From contig DAOWBJ010000019.1 of the NCBI GenBank assembly GCA_030634125.1, positions 1-11,806 on the forward strand: a stretch of DNA of 11,806 nucleotides. Direction: 5' to 3'. The DNA comes from Victivallales bacterium (lineage in GTDB: Bacteria; Verrucomicrobiota; Lentisphaeria; Victivallales; Victivallaceae). The position numbers were made by a program, and so were the translations under genes. The notes beneath the pieces were generated by a model, which saw nothing but the letters and a program-made list of their open reading frames with translations, was not told where the DNA came from and made no database searches. Of this stretch, positions 1-5,079 are shown piece by piece; within the stretch, counting starts at the first letter, position 1, and each line of letters opens with the position of its first letter.

Positions 1-239
1 ACACCATCAAATATGTGATTAGGATGGCTCATTGTATCGTCGACTTCTCTATCTAATGGTATTATTTCAATAAGATTATTAATACCAATATCTCGTTTGT
101 TATTTTGCAAACCATGAAAATAGTCTGGCTCTGTTTTATTACCTTCAAATGCAAAATAAAATTTCCGATTGGGAAGAGCTGATTCAGATTCAACAGAACG
201 CTTATTGTATTCTTTTGATATTCTAAGCCTACCCATCAT
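1..239 (-). CDS. rloB: RloB-like (AbiLii-type) Toprim-like protein, 3' part outside window
   Basis: The minus strand opens with ATG ATG (239-234) and reads without a stop for about 79 codons to the window edge, so the C-terminal half or more is missing. Residues 29-41 read F-x-F-E-G-N-K-T-E-P-D-Y-F. This is the hallmark N-terminal motif of the RloB family (PF13707), where the Glu of EGxxTE is thought to be the Toprim-like acidic residue. The gene overlaps the end of the AAA ATPase gene by 8-11 bases. Its ribosome site GGAG (247-244) lies inside that gene's last codons, 4 or 7 bases from the two candidate ATGs, so the pair is almost certainly co-translated. In the family, RloB and AbiLii occur with an AAA15 ATPase as phage-defence pairs; by analogy with OLD/PARIS-type pairs the Toprim partner would be the nuclease effector. 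The nuclease role is inference. The catalytic Asp residues would lie beyond the window. Confidence 0.9.
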   Translation of the reverse strand, partial: MMGRLRISKEYNKRSVESESALPNRKFYFAFEGNKTEPDYFHGLQNNKRDIGINNLIEIIPLDREVDDTMSHPNHIFDG

Positions 240-1587
240 TATTCTCCATGCAGCTATCAAAACTATTAAACAGCGGAAGAGCTCCATACCGGCCTTCAAG
301 ATAGGCTTTATTTACTTTTTTGTCATATCTTTCCTTAAATGCATCAAGAGAAAAAAGATGGGAGTTATAATCTGTTTCTCTTTCAACAAACCATACTTCA
401 TCCCTTCTTAACAGTGATAGATCCATCAACACAGATTCATGTGTTGTGGTTATTAATTGGCTTTTTGAATCTTCAGCAACTTTAAAAAATAACTCTATAA
501 ACTTTTTGGTCAACATAGGATGTAAACTTCTATCAATTTCATCGACAACAAAAAGCGTACCGTCATCAGTCGTAGACTCTTGTATTATCGTTAAAAGATC
601 AATAAGGCGACGTGTTCCGTCAGACTCCTCATGATATTCAAAATCTATATCTTTATTTTTTTCTCCATGTTCAAAGGATAGTTTTTGTACTGCAATATTT
701 TTACACTTAAGTTTTGAAACTTCAAACAGATTATCTCCATAGCTTAATATGCCAGCATTAAAAATATTTTCACTTGAATTCATATCTTCAATGATTTTTT
801 CAAATAATTCTTGTGGAATATTTTTTTCAAACTCATCAATCGAAATCTCTTTTAGCTTGAAATGAGTTATGCCTGTATCAAAAAATGTTAACCAATTTGT
901 AAGAGTATTTTTTTCATCAGCATTGAAAAAATAAATTACCCCACCAAGCTCTGAATGTGGGTAAATAATTTTGAGCTTGCCATCAAACCAATTACAGATA
1001 TCATTTAAAAAATACAATTTTGAATCTTTTTTGATTTTTTTTCTTGCTAATTCTGTAAGAAATAAATTATCGTCCATTCCTTTTATGTCATCAATATAAA
1101 CATTTAATTTAGTATTATCAACTTTAGTTAAACCAGAAAAGTTAGGATCGAAAAAAGAATCTGAAACGATACGTTCAAATATCATTATTTCTTTTTTAGG
1201 AGTTATTTCATATAACCATTCGGAATGGATTTTCCTTGCATACAAGTTTGCTTTAAAGCCATAAGCATAAGATATATCATTTAATCTTATTTCAAACTCA
1301 AAACTTGTGGGTTTATCTATGTTAGCTTTTGAATAACGACAATACTTGTTTGTTGTATTTACATTTTCTATACCTTTAGTGATAATTTGTTTTGCAACAT
1401 CTAGTGCTTTAACAAAATTAGACTTCCCGGATGCATTTGCTCCATACATTGCACAGTATTTCAAGAGTTTTACATCACCTTGCTCAATTAAATGATTTGG
1501 TAAAGTTTTTGCCCTACCGGGTAACATTGAGAATTCTTCATTCTTATTGAATGATAAAAAATTTTCTACATTGAATCGTATTAACAT
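229..1587 (-). CDS. AAA15/OLD-like ATPase, partner of RloB (RloA/AbiLi-type)
   Basis: A 452-residue soluble ATPase of the SMC/ABC-like AAA15 (AAA_21) class. It begins with the typical L-I-R-F-x-V-E-N-F-L-S-F. Walker A is GANASGKSN at residues 49-57. An ABC-like signature, E-S-D-G-T-R-R, is at 321-327. Walker B is LFVVDEID at 345-352 with catalytic Glu350, and the H-switch TTHE is at 381-384. The C-terminus carries the Y-L-E-G-R-Y-G-A-L-P block usual in these proteins. Residues about 130-310 form the insertion between the two ATPase halves and match nothing I recognise. The ATG at 1587 follows AAGGTGG (1598-1592) at 4 bases. The gene overlaps rloB, so it is the first gene of a two-gene defence operon. 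It most likely senses infection and controls the RloB effector; that role is inferred from family pairing. Base use looks more AT-rich than ymdB next door, consistent with acquisition. It is not a transporter ABC subunit, because the insertion and C-terminus are AAA15-type. Confidence 0.9.
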   Translation of the reverse strand: MLIRFNVENFLSFNKNEEFSMLPGRAKTLPNHLIEQGDVKLLKYCAMYGANASGKSNFVKALDVAKQIITKGIENVNTTNKYCRYSKANIDKPTSFEFEIRLNDISYAYGFKANLYARKIHSEWLYEITPKKEIMIFERIVSDSFFDPNFSGLTKVDNTKLNVYIDDIKGMDDNLFLTELARKKIKKDSKLYFLNDICNWFDGKLKIIYPHSELGGVIYFFNADEKNTLTNWLTFFDTGITHFKLKEISIDEFEKNIPQELFEKIIEDMNSSENIFNAGILSYGDNLFEVSKLKCKNIAVQKLSFEHGEKNKDIDFEYHEESDGTRRLIDLLTIIQESTTDDGTLFVVDEIDRSLHPMLTKKFIELFFKVAEDSKSQLITTTHESVLMDLSLLRRDEVWFVERETDYNSHLFSLDAFKERYDKKVNKAYLEGRYGALPLFNSFDSCMENNDG

Positions 1588-1603
1588 AAATCCACCTTGC
1601 TTG

Positions 1604-1622
1604 AGAGATTTTTTCTCTTATT
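1604..1622. repeat. 19-base operator-like repeat, downstream copy (in leader of ATPase-rloB operon)
   Basis: The sequence AGAGATTTTTTCTCTTATT is an exact copy of 1676-1694. Its core is an inverted repeat, AGAGA-TTTTT-TCTCT (1604-1618). It sits about 12-30 bases downstream of the predicted transcription start and 17 bases before the ATPase start codon. A bound protein, or an RNA hairpin, here could block initiation or elongation. It could also affect access to the ribosome site at 1592-1598. The exact duplication is visible; operator function is inferred. Confidence 0.6.
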
Positions 1623-1640
1623 CTTGCCTTTTAATTAAAG

Positions 1641-1668
1641 AATATACACTAAAGAGCAGCCAAGTCAA
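1641..1668 (-). promoter_or_regulatory. sigma70-type promoter of the AAA ATPase-rloB operon
   Basis: Read on the minus strand, TTGACT (1668-1663) is separated by 16 bases from TATATT (1646-1641). That is five of six consensus bases in each box. Transcription would begin near 1634, giving a leader of about 47 bases before the ATG at 1587. The promoter lies exactly between two identical 19-base repeats, which suggests that it is regulated. Confidence 0.6.
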
Positions 1669-1675
1669 CCACATA

Positions 1676-1694
1676 AGAGATTTTTTCTCTTATT
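1676..1694. repeat. 19-base operator-like repeat, upstream copy (beside the -35 box)
   Basis: Exact second copy of the 19-base unit at 1604-1622. Here the symmetry is extended to a perfect 8-base arm, ATAAGAGA-TTTTT-TCTCTTAT (1673-1693). It lies 7 bases upstream of the -35 box. The two copies are offset by 72 bases, close to seven helical turns, so proteins bound to both would lie on about the same DNA face. The minus-strand hairpin has no U-tract after it, so it is a poor terminator for ymdB. Confidence 0.6.
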
Positions 1695-1724
1695 TTGTAA
1701 ATCTATTTGCAATCCTTATTAATA

Positions 1725-1741
1725 GTACGATATTTTCGTAC
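1725..1741. repeat. short perfect inverted repeat after ymdB
   Basis: GTACGA (1725-1730) and TCGTAC (1736-1741) form a perfect 6-base stem with a 5-base spacer, 16 bases past the ymdB stop. No U-run follows on the minus strand, so a rho-independent terminator is unlikely. It shares the arm-spacer-arm geometry (5-base spacer) with the two operator-like repeats downstream but not their sequence. Confidence 0.35.
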
Positions 1742-1757
1742 ACTTCCTTTGTTCCCT

Positions 1758-2543
1758 TTAAAATGACGTCATTCTTGAGATATTTTTTATTTCTGAGGCT
1801 TCGCCGCTTTTCGGATCGTAGGATACTACTACCGCATCCAGACGAATGCCTCGCTCAATTACAGTAAAACGCCTTGGGATGCCGTAACGGAATTTTGCGA
1901 CTACCGCATCCAGGTCCCGACCTAAAACTGAACGTTCGGCGCCAGTCATGCCGACATCAGTGATGTAAGCCGTGCCTCCGGGTAAAATTTTTGCGTCAGC
2001 AGTCTGTACATGACTGTGTGTTCCTAATACCGCGGTAACTTTACCCTCTAGAAAATAACCCATTGCTATTTTTTCGCTGGTCGCTTCCGCGTGAAAATCA
2101 ACGAGAATACACTTTACCGCCGGAGGAATTTCTTTAAGGATATTTTCCACAGTCTCAAAAGGACAATAGGCGCTTTCCCGCATAAAAACCTTGCCTAACA
2201 GATTTATTACAGCTATATCTCCGCAAGCGGGGTTGCGAAATACTTTCCAACCGGCTCCCGGCTGCGCGCTGCTTAAGTTAGCGGGACGCAGAACATTGTC
2301 AAATTGAGTTATTTCGTGTTCAAAAGTTTTTTGATCCCAGATATGATCGCCCGTTGTAATGACATTTACATCATTAATAATATCTTTAATGCATTTGGCG
2401 TTAAGTCCCGCTCCTGAAGCCATATTCTCGCCATTCACGACACAAAACCGGCAATTAAATTCACGCCGTAATTCCGGGACCAGTTCTTTAATCGCCTTGC
2501 GCCCGCCCTTACCGACGATATCGCCTACAAAAAGTAAATTCAT
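1758..2543 (-). CDS. ymdB: YmdB-family metallophosphoesterase (2',3'-cAMP / cyclic nucleotide phosphodiesterase)
   Basis: A 261-residue cytoplasmic protein, the usual size for the TIGR00282/YmdB family (B. subtilis YmdB is about 264). These dinuclear metal enzymes hydrolyse 2',3'-cyclic nucleotides and affect RNA turnover and multicellular behaviour. Metal and catalytic motifs in order are FVGDIVG (Asp8), NGEN (Glu39-Asn40), TTGDHIWDQ (Asp66-His67), DFHAEATSEK (His151) and GTHSHVQTAD (His176, His178). The oddity is Asp66, where the metallophosphoesterase motif is normally GNH. I chose the ATG at 2543 because AGAGG (2553-2549) lies 5 bases before it; the longer GTG start at 2567 would put that site inside the gene. 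It is divergent from the receiver-kinase gene, and the defence operon follows it on the same strand after 170 bases. Physiological substrate and role in this organism are inferred from family. Confidence 0.93.
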   Translation of the reverse strand: MNLLFVGDIVGKGGRKAIKELVPELRREFNCRFCVVNGENMASGAGLNAKCIKDIINDVNVITTGDHIWDQKTFEHEITQFDNVLRPANLSSAQPGAGWKVFRNPACGDIAVINLLGKVFMRESAYCPFETVENILKEIPPAVKCILVDFHAEATSEKIAMGYFLEGKVTAVLGTHSHVQTADAKILPGGTAYITDVGMTGAERSVLGRDLDAVVAKFRYGIPRRFTVIERGIRLDAVVVSYDPKSGEASEIKNISRMTSF

Positions 2544-2596
2544 CAAAACCTCTAATTTTTTATTCACTATTTAAAATAATATAAAGTAAAGGCATT

Positions 2597-2610
2597 TTGA
2601 TATTTATCAA
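2597..2610. promoter_or_regulatory. perfect FNR/CRP-type palindrome in divergent promoter region
   Basis: The sequence TTGATATTTATCAA matches TTGAT-N4-ATCAA, the FNR/Anr consensus, at all ten fixed positions. It lies between ymdB and the receiver-kinase gene. On the ymdB side, a TATATT (2583-2578) or a TTAAAT (2574-2569) could serve as the -10 box. The second would place the palindrome near -41.5, the class II activator position; the first would put it over the -35 region, as for a repressor. It lies about 94 bases upstream of the predicted kinase start point. No FNR/CRP-family gene is in the window, so the regulator is unknown. Confidence 0.45.
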
Positions 2611-2663
2611 TAGAACTAAGCGCAAAAGTCTAAGACAAGTATGATTTTTCTATGACATTAAGC

Positions 2664-2691
2664 TTGCAAAGGCTAAAAAGACTACTATATT
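2664..2691 (+). promoter_or_regulatory. possible sigma70 promoter of the receiver-kinase gene
   Basis: TTGCAA (2664-2669), 16 bases, then TATATT (2686-2691). The -10 is a good match and the -35 is moderate. The start point would be near 2698, about 50 bases before the ATG. The leader is AT-rich and has only a weak purine run (AAGAAG near 2733-2738) as a ribosome site, too far from the ATG to be ideal. Confidence 0.4.
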
Positions 2692-2749
2692 TGTAAACTG
2701 TATAAATTCGAATGAACACTAAACATTTTTAGTAAGAAGTCTAGTTCTA

Positions 2750-4111
2750 ATGATGAACGATACATTAAAAAAAGTTACAGACACGCAGGTTATCTCAGAA
2801 CATGGAGATGCCCGGGTGTTATTGGTCAGCCGCGACGCGGAAGCACGGGACAAGCTTACTGAAGCATTCACTAAAAAAGATTTTGAGGTAAAAGCTGTTG
2901 AAAATGTATGGAAAGTTTTTGAAGCCTTAATCGACTATACTTTTGATATATTTGTCGCTGATTCTAATCTACCCGGCACCACCTGCGGCGAGTTGATAAA
3001 ATATTGCAGCAAACGTCATCCGGCAATGCAAATTATAATCCTCGCGCATGACCCAAGCGTCGCTGAAGCTGTGGAAATGACAAAACTGGGAGCCTTCAAC
3101 TACCTTGAAATGCCCGCAGACGAAAAGAAAATAATGGCTCAAGCCAGAATGGCCTTAATAGAAAAGAAAGATAAATTAATAAAGCATTTGGTGCCAAATT
3201 TAGCTCTCAACAAACACATTTTCAAATTTCTGACTAATCTTGATGTAGTCAAACAGCTTGGTAGGGGTTCTACAGGAATTGTTTTTCAGGTCAAAAAGAG
3301 CAACGCGAATTATGCGTTAAAAATACTGCGTTCAGACCTGGCTCCGGAAATGCATCAACTCCAACGCGGCGGTCAATTCCTTAGCGAAGCAAAAATCCTT
3401 TCAAATATTAAACATCCCAATATTGTTGAAATTTATGATTATGGATTTTCAGACAACTACATGCCGTATATCCTGATGGAATTCATCAAGGGTCATCCTT
3501 TAACTAAGATCATTAAAAATGACTCTCTGGATGTAAAAAAACGTCTTCATCTATTTGTGCAAATGTGCAAAGCTATACAGTTTATACATAAAAACAAAGT
3601 CCTGCACCGTGACATTAAACCAGGGAACGTTATGATTACCGATGATTTGACTGTTAAGCTCACTGATTTCGGACTGGCGCATATTATTGACACACATGGT
3701 TCTTCAACCGAGAATGAGATTGCAGGTTCTCCCGCTTACATGTCTCCTGAAGCATTTAGTGAGAATGGCACAATTGATCATCATTCAGATATTTTCAGCC
3801 TGGGAGTTCTCGGATATGAATTGTTCACCGGGAAAAAACCATTTTTCGGCAATAATATACCTGAAATACGTCATGCAATATGCAATACAAAACCTATTGC
3901 GCCAAGTAACATAATTCCTGATATTAATATAGAGATAGAGAATATGCTCAATGAAATGCTCGCGAAAAAGCCAGCAAATCGCTTCAATGATTTAACTAAA
4001 ATCATCAATTCTACTGAAAGCCTAATGTCACCTTTATTGAAGAAAAGACAATTAAAAAAGCCCAAAGGATTATTTGGGCTTTTCAAAACAAGAAACAACA
4101 ACTGGGCCTGA
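2750..4111 (+). CDS. Hanks-type Ser/Thr protein kinase with N-terminal degenerate receiver domain
   Basis: A 453-residue cytoplasmic protein with no membrane segment. Residues about 21-135 are a response-regulator receiver fold. Asp71 sits in V-A-D-S-N-L-P-G at the phosphoacceptor place. The acidic pair, however, is S27-R28 (VLLVSRDAE), the switch Thr is Ala99, and the conserved Lys before Pro122 is Met121. Residues about 160-430 are a complete protein kinase: glycine loop LGRGSTGIV (170-178), Lys191 in YALK, Glu213 (SEAKIL), HRDIKPGN (286-293) with catalytic Asp288, DFGLA (306-310) and GSPAYMSPE (326-334). The kinase should be active; the receiver probably works as a pseudo-receiver or docking domain. 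A basic tail follows (KKRQLKKPKG). The gene stands alone on the plus strand, divergent from ymdB and convergent with the prepilin peptidase, so partners cannot be named. Start is ATG 2750 or the adjacent ATG 2753. Confidence 0.93.
   Translation: MMNDTLKKVTDTQVISEHGDARVLLVSRDAEARDKLTEAFTKKDFEVKAVENVWKVFEALIDYTFDIFVADSNLPGTTCGELIKYCSKRHPAMQIIILAHDPSVAEAVEMTKLGAFNYLEMPADEKKIMAQARMALIEKKDKLIKHLVPNLALNKHIFKFLTNLDVVKQLGRGSTGIVFQVKKSNANYALKILRSDLAPEMHQLQRGGQFLSEAKILSNIKHPNIVEIYDYGFSDNYMPYILMEFIKGHPLTKIIKNDSLDVKKRLHLFVQMCKAIQFIHKNKVLHRDIKPGNVMITDDLTVKLTDFGLAHIIDTHGSSTENEIAGSPAYMSPEAFSENGTIDHHSDIFSLGVLGYELFTGKKPFFGNNIPEIRHAICNTKPIAPSNIIPDINIEIENMLNEMLAKKPANRFNDLTKIINSTESLMSPLLKKRQLKKPKGLFGLFKTRNNNWA
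4054..4083 (-). terminator. intrinsic terminator for the prepilin peptidase transcript, inside the kinase 3' coding end
   Basis: AAAAGCCCAAA (4056-4066) and TTTGGGCTTTT (4073-4083) form a perfect 11-base stem with a 6-base loop. Read on the minus strand, the GC core is followed by six U residues, a proper rho-independent terminator for genes transcribed leftward from 5040. On the plus strand only four U residues follow, so reading in that direction would be weak. The element lies within the last 19 codons of the kinase gene, encoding K-K-P-K-G-L-F-G-L-F-K. Confidence 0.6.
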
Positions 4112-4130
4112 TCTTCATTTTATACCGGCA

Positions 4131-4151
4131 TACTCCAGAAAATATGGAGTA
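4131..4151. repeat. short hairpin between convergent genes
   Basis: TACTCCA (4131-4137) and TGGAGTA (4145-4151) form a perfect 7-base stem with loop GAAAATA. It lies 20 bases past the kinase stop. The eight A residues that begin at 4151 follow it on the plus strand, so neither strand has a U-run in the right place for a classical terminator. It could act as a 3' RNA-protecting hairpin for the kinase mRNA. Confidence 0.35.
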
Positions 4152-4188
4152 AAAAAAAGGGATATCCCGCAAATAGGCGAAGATTTTT

Positions 4189-4707
4189 TTATAGTTGAAA
4201 ATTTTTGATAACGGTTTCGTAGAACTTGATTATTTCCCTGTCAAAAAGCATCCATAAATACGTACCTGAAGCTAAAAAAGGGCCGAAGGAAATGCTTCCT
4301 TTGAAATCTTTCTTTTTGCAAATCATCAAGGCAATGCCGATAATTGATCCGGTAAAAGCACCAAATAATAAAGTGAAATATGCAGCTCTTCCACCCAAAC
4401 ACGCCCCTGTCGCGGCAATATATTTGACATCTCCCCAGCCTAAAGCATCGCGTTTGAAGAGCTTCGAACCAAGAATCGCGAACAAAGCCAAAAGCCCGCC
4501 GCTGACCGCAATACATATAGTCGATTGAGCCAAAGCCCACCAATGACTGCCGGTATGCCAGGTCATCGGGAAAGCCGCGGCGGCGGCTAAACCTAAGATC
4601 ATTGCAGGATAAGTTGTTTTGTCAGGAATAATCTGATGCTCAGAATCAATGAATACCGTAGTAATCACCAACATTGTCAAACCCAAATATACTACGAGCA
4701 GTTGCAA
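4189..4707 (-). CDS. prepilin peptidase, C-terminal part (aspartic protease membrane domain)
   Basis: The part after the in-frame stop. It holds the Peptidase_A24 core: the first catalytic Asp in F-I-D-S-E-H-Q-I-I-P-D (Asp21 here, position 132 of the whole frame) and the second in L-G-W-G-D-V-K (Asp93, whole-frame 204), with about five hydrophobic segments. The only start that gives this length is TTG 4707. No ribosome site is visible before it, so independent translation is doubtful; it would depend on reinitiation, readthrough or repair of the stop. The intact catalytic residues suggest the nonsense change is recent or an artefact. Confidence 0.7.
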   Translation of the reverse strand: MQLLVVYLGLTMLVITTVFIDSEHQIIPDKTTYPAMILGLAAAAAFPMTWHTGSHWWALAQSTICIAVSGGLLALFAILGSKLFKRDALGWGDVKYIAATGACLGGRAAYFTLLFGAFTGSIIGIALMICKKKDFKGSISFGPFLASGTYLWMLFDREIIKFYETVIKNFQL

Positions 4708-4731
4708 TGGTTCATGGTAGAAAACTACTTT

Positions 4732-5040
4732 TTAAAAAACAAGCACGAACAAAACCCCGGTAAGAAGCTCAACTAAAAAATAACGAATTGGAAATTTGCA
4801 GGCGCAATTAGCGCATTTACCACGCAAAACCAGCCAGCTGATTAAAGGAATATTCTGATACCATGGGATTTCTTTTTTGCACTTCGGACAATGCGAACCC
4901 GGCGTTATCAAAGATATATCCGCCGGAACCCGGTAAATAACCACATTTAAAAAACTGCCGGCACAAGTGCCTGAAATAAATGACATCACATACCAGAAAA
5001 TCGTCAATTCAGGCACAAACGGATAAGCATAATTTAACAT
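4732..5040 (-). CDS. pilD: prepilin peptidase, N-terminal part (methyltransferase/zinc region)
   Basis: A 102-residue open frame that holds the N-terminal domain of PilD. A first membrane segment (about 12-32) contains the family signature G-S-F-L-N-V-V-I-Y-R (28-37). Two Cys pairs follow, C51-P-K-C54 and C76-A-N-C79, forming the zinc-binding cytoplasmic loop. Then comes R-Y-F-L-V-E-L-L-T-G entering the next membrane segment, and a TAA stop. It cannot be a peptidase alone, because both catalytic Asp residues lie after the stop. It follows the RhuM-Fic gene by 39 bases on the same strand, so the two may be co-transcribed. Confidence 0.8.
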   Translation of the reverse strand: MLNYAYPFVPELTIFWYVMSFISGTCAGSFLNVVIYRVPADISLITPGSHCPKCKKEIPWYQNIPLISWLVLRGKCANCACKFPIRYFLVELLTGVLFVLVF

Positions 5041-5052
5041 CTTTTATTCCTT

Positions 5053-5064
5053 TCTGCGTATTTA
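5053..5064. repeat. 12-base direct repeat flanking RhuM-Fic, copy at pilD leader
   Basis: TCTGCGTATTTA on the plus strand, matching 6109-6120 at 11 of 12 positions. It lies just upstream of, and touches, the pilD ribosome site, between the RhuM-Fic stop and the pilD start. It could be a trace of insertion of the RhuM-Fic gene into the pilD leader, or chance. Confidence 0.3.
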
Positions 5065-5079
5065 TTATTATAATGAATC

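Larger units (their letters stand above)
4189..5040 (-). pseudogene. pilD: type IV prepilin peptidase gene interrupted by in-frame TAA
   Basis: From ATG 5040 to the stop at 4189 one frame encodes a full-length prepilin leader peptidase/N-methyltransferase of 283 positions. The single defect is TAA at 4734-4732 (position 103). Eight codons (K-V-V-F-Y-H-E-P) join the two halves in the same frame, so a one- or two-base indel is not the cause. A single substitution (for example TAA from AAA, CAA, TTA or TAT) or a base-call error explains it. The break falls in the loop after the conserved R-Y-F-L-V-E-L-L-T-G-V-L-F block. The start has a good ribosome site, AAAGGA (5053-5048), 7 bases upstream. 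If the stop is real, type IV pilin or type II secretion pseudopilin processing would need another enzyme, two-part complementation or readthrough. No pilus or secretion genes are in the window. Confidence 0.75.

Noticed and set aside
229..1587. ATPase as an ABC transporter subunit
   Set aside because: The signature is SDGTRR rather than LSGGQ, the inter-lobe insertion is large, and the C-terminus is of the AAA15 type, with no permease gene nearby.
1604..1694. Two 19-base repeats as a minimal CRISPR array
   Set aside because: Only two copies, the 53-base interval holds a promoter, there are no cas genes, and the unit is a low-complexity hairpin.
1547..1867. Plus-strand open frame across the defence-operon promoter
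   Set aside because: It overlaps the starts and ends of two well-supported minus-strand genes and shows no recognisable protein features.
2544..2567. GTG start of ymdB at 2567
   Set aside because: The ribosome site AGAGG lies inside that extension, 5 bases before ATG 2543, and the family's conserved N-terminus begins at that ATG.
4131..4151. Hairpin as an intrinsic terminator
   Set aside because: On the plus strand it is followed by A residues, and on the minus strand the U-run comes before the stem.
4700..4740. Frameshift in the T6/A5 run of the prepilin peptidase gene
   Set aside because: Both halves lie in the same reading frame with eight sense codons between the stop and the TTG, so a one- or two-base indel is not needed or supported.
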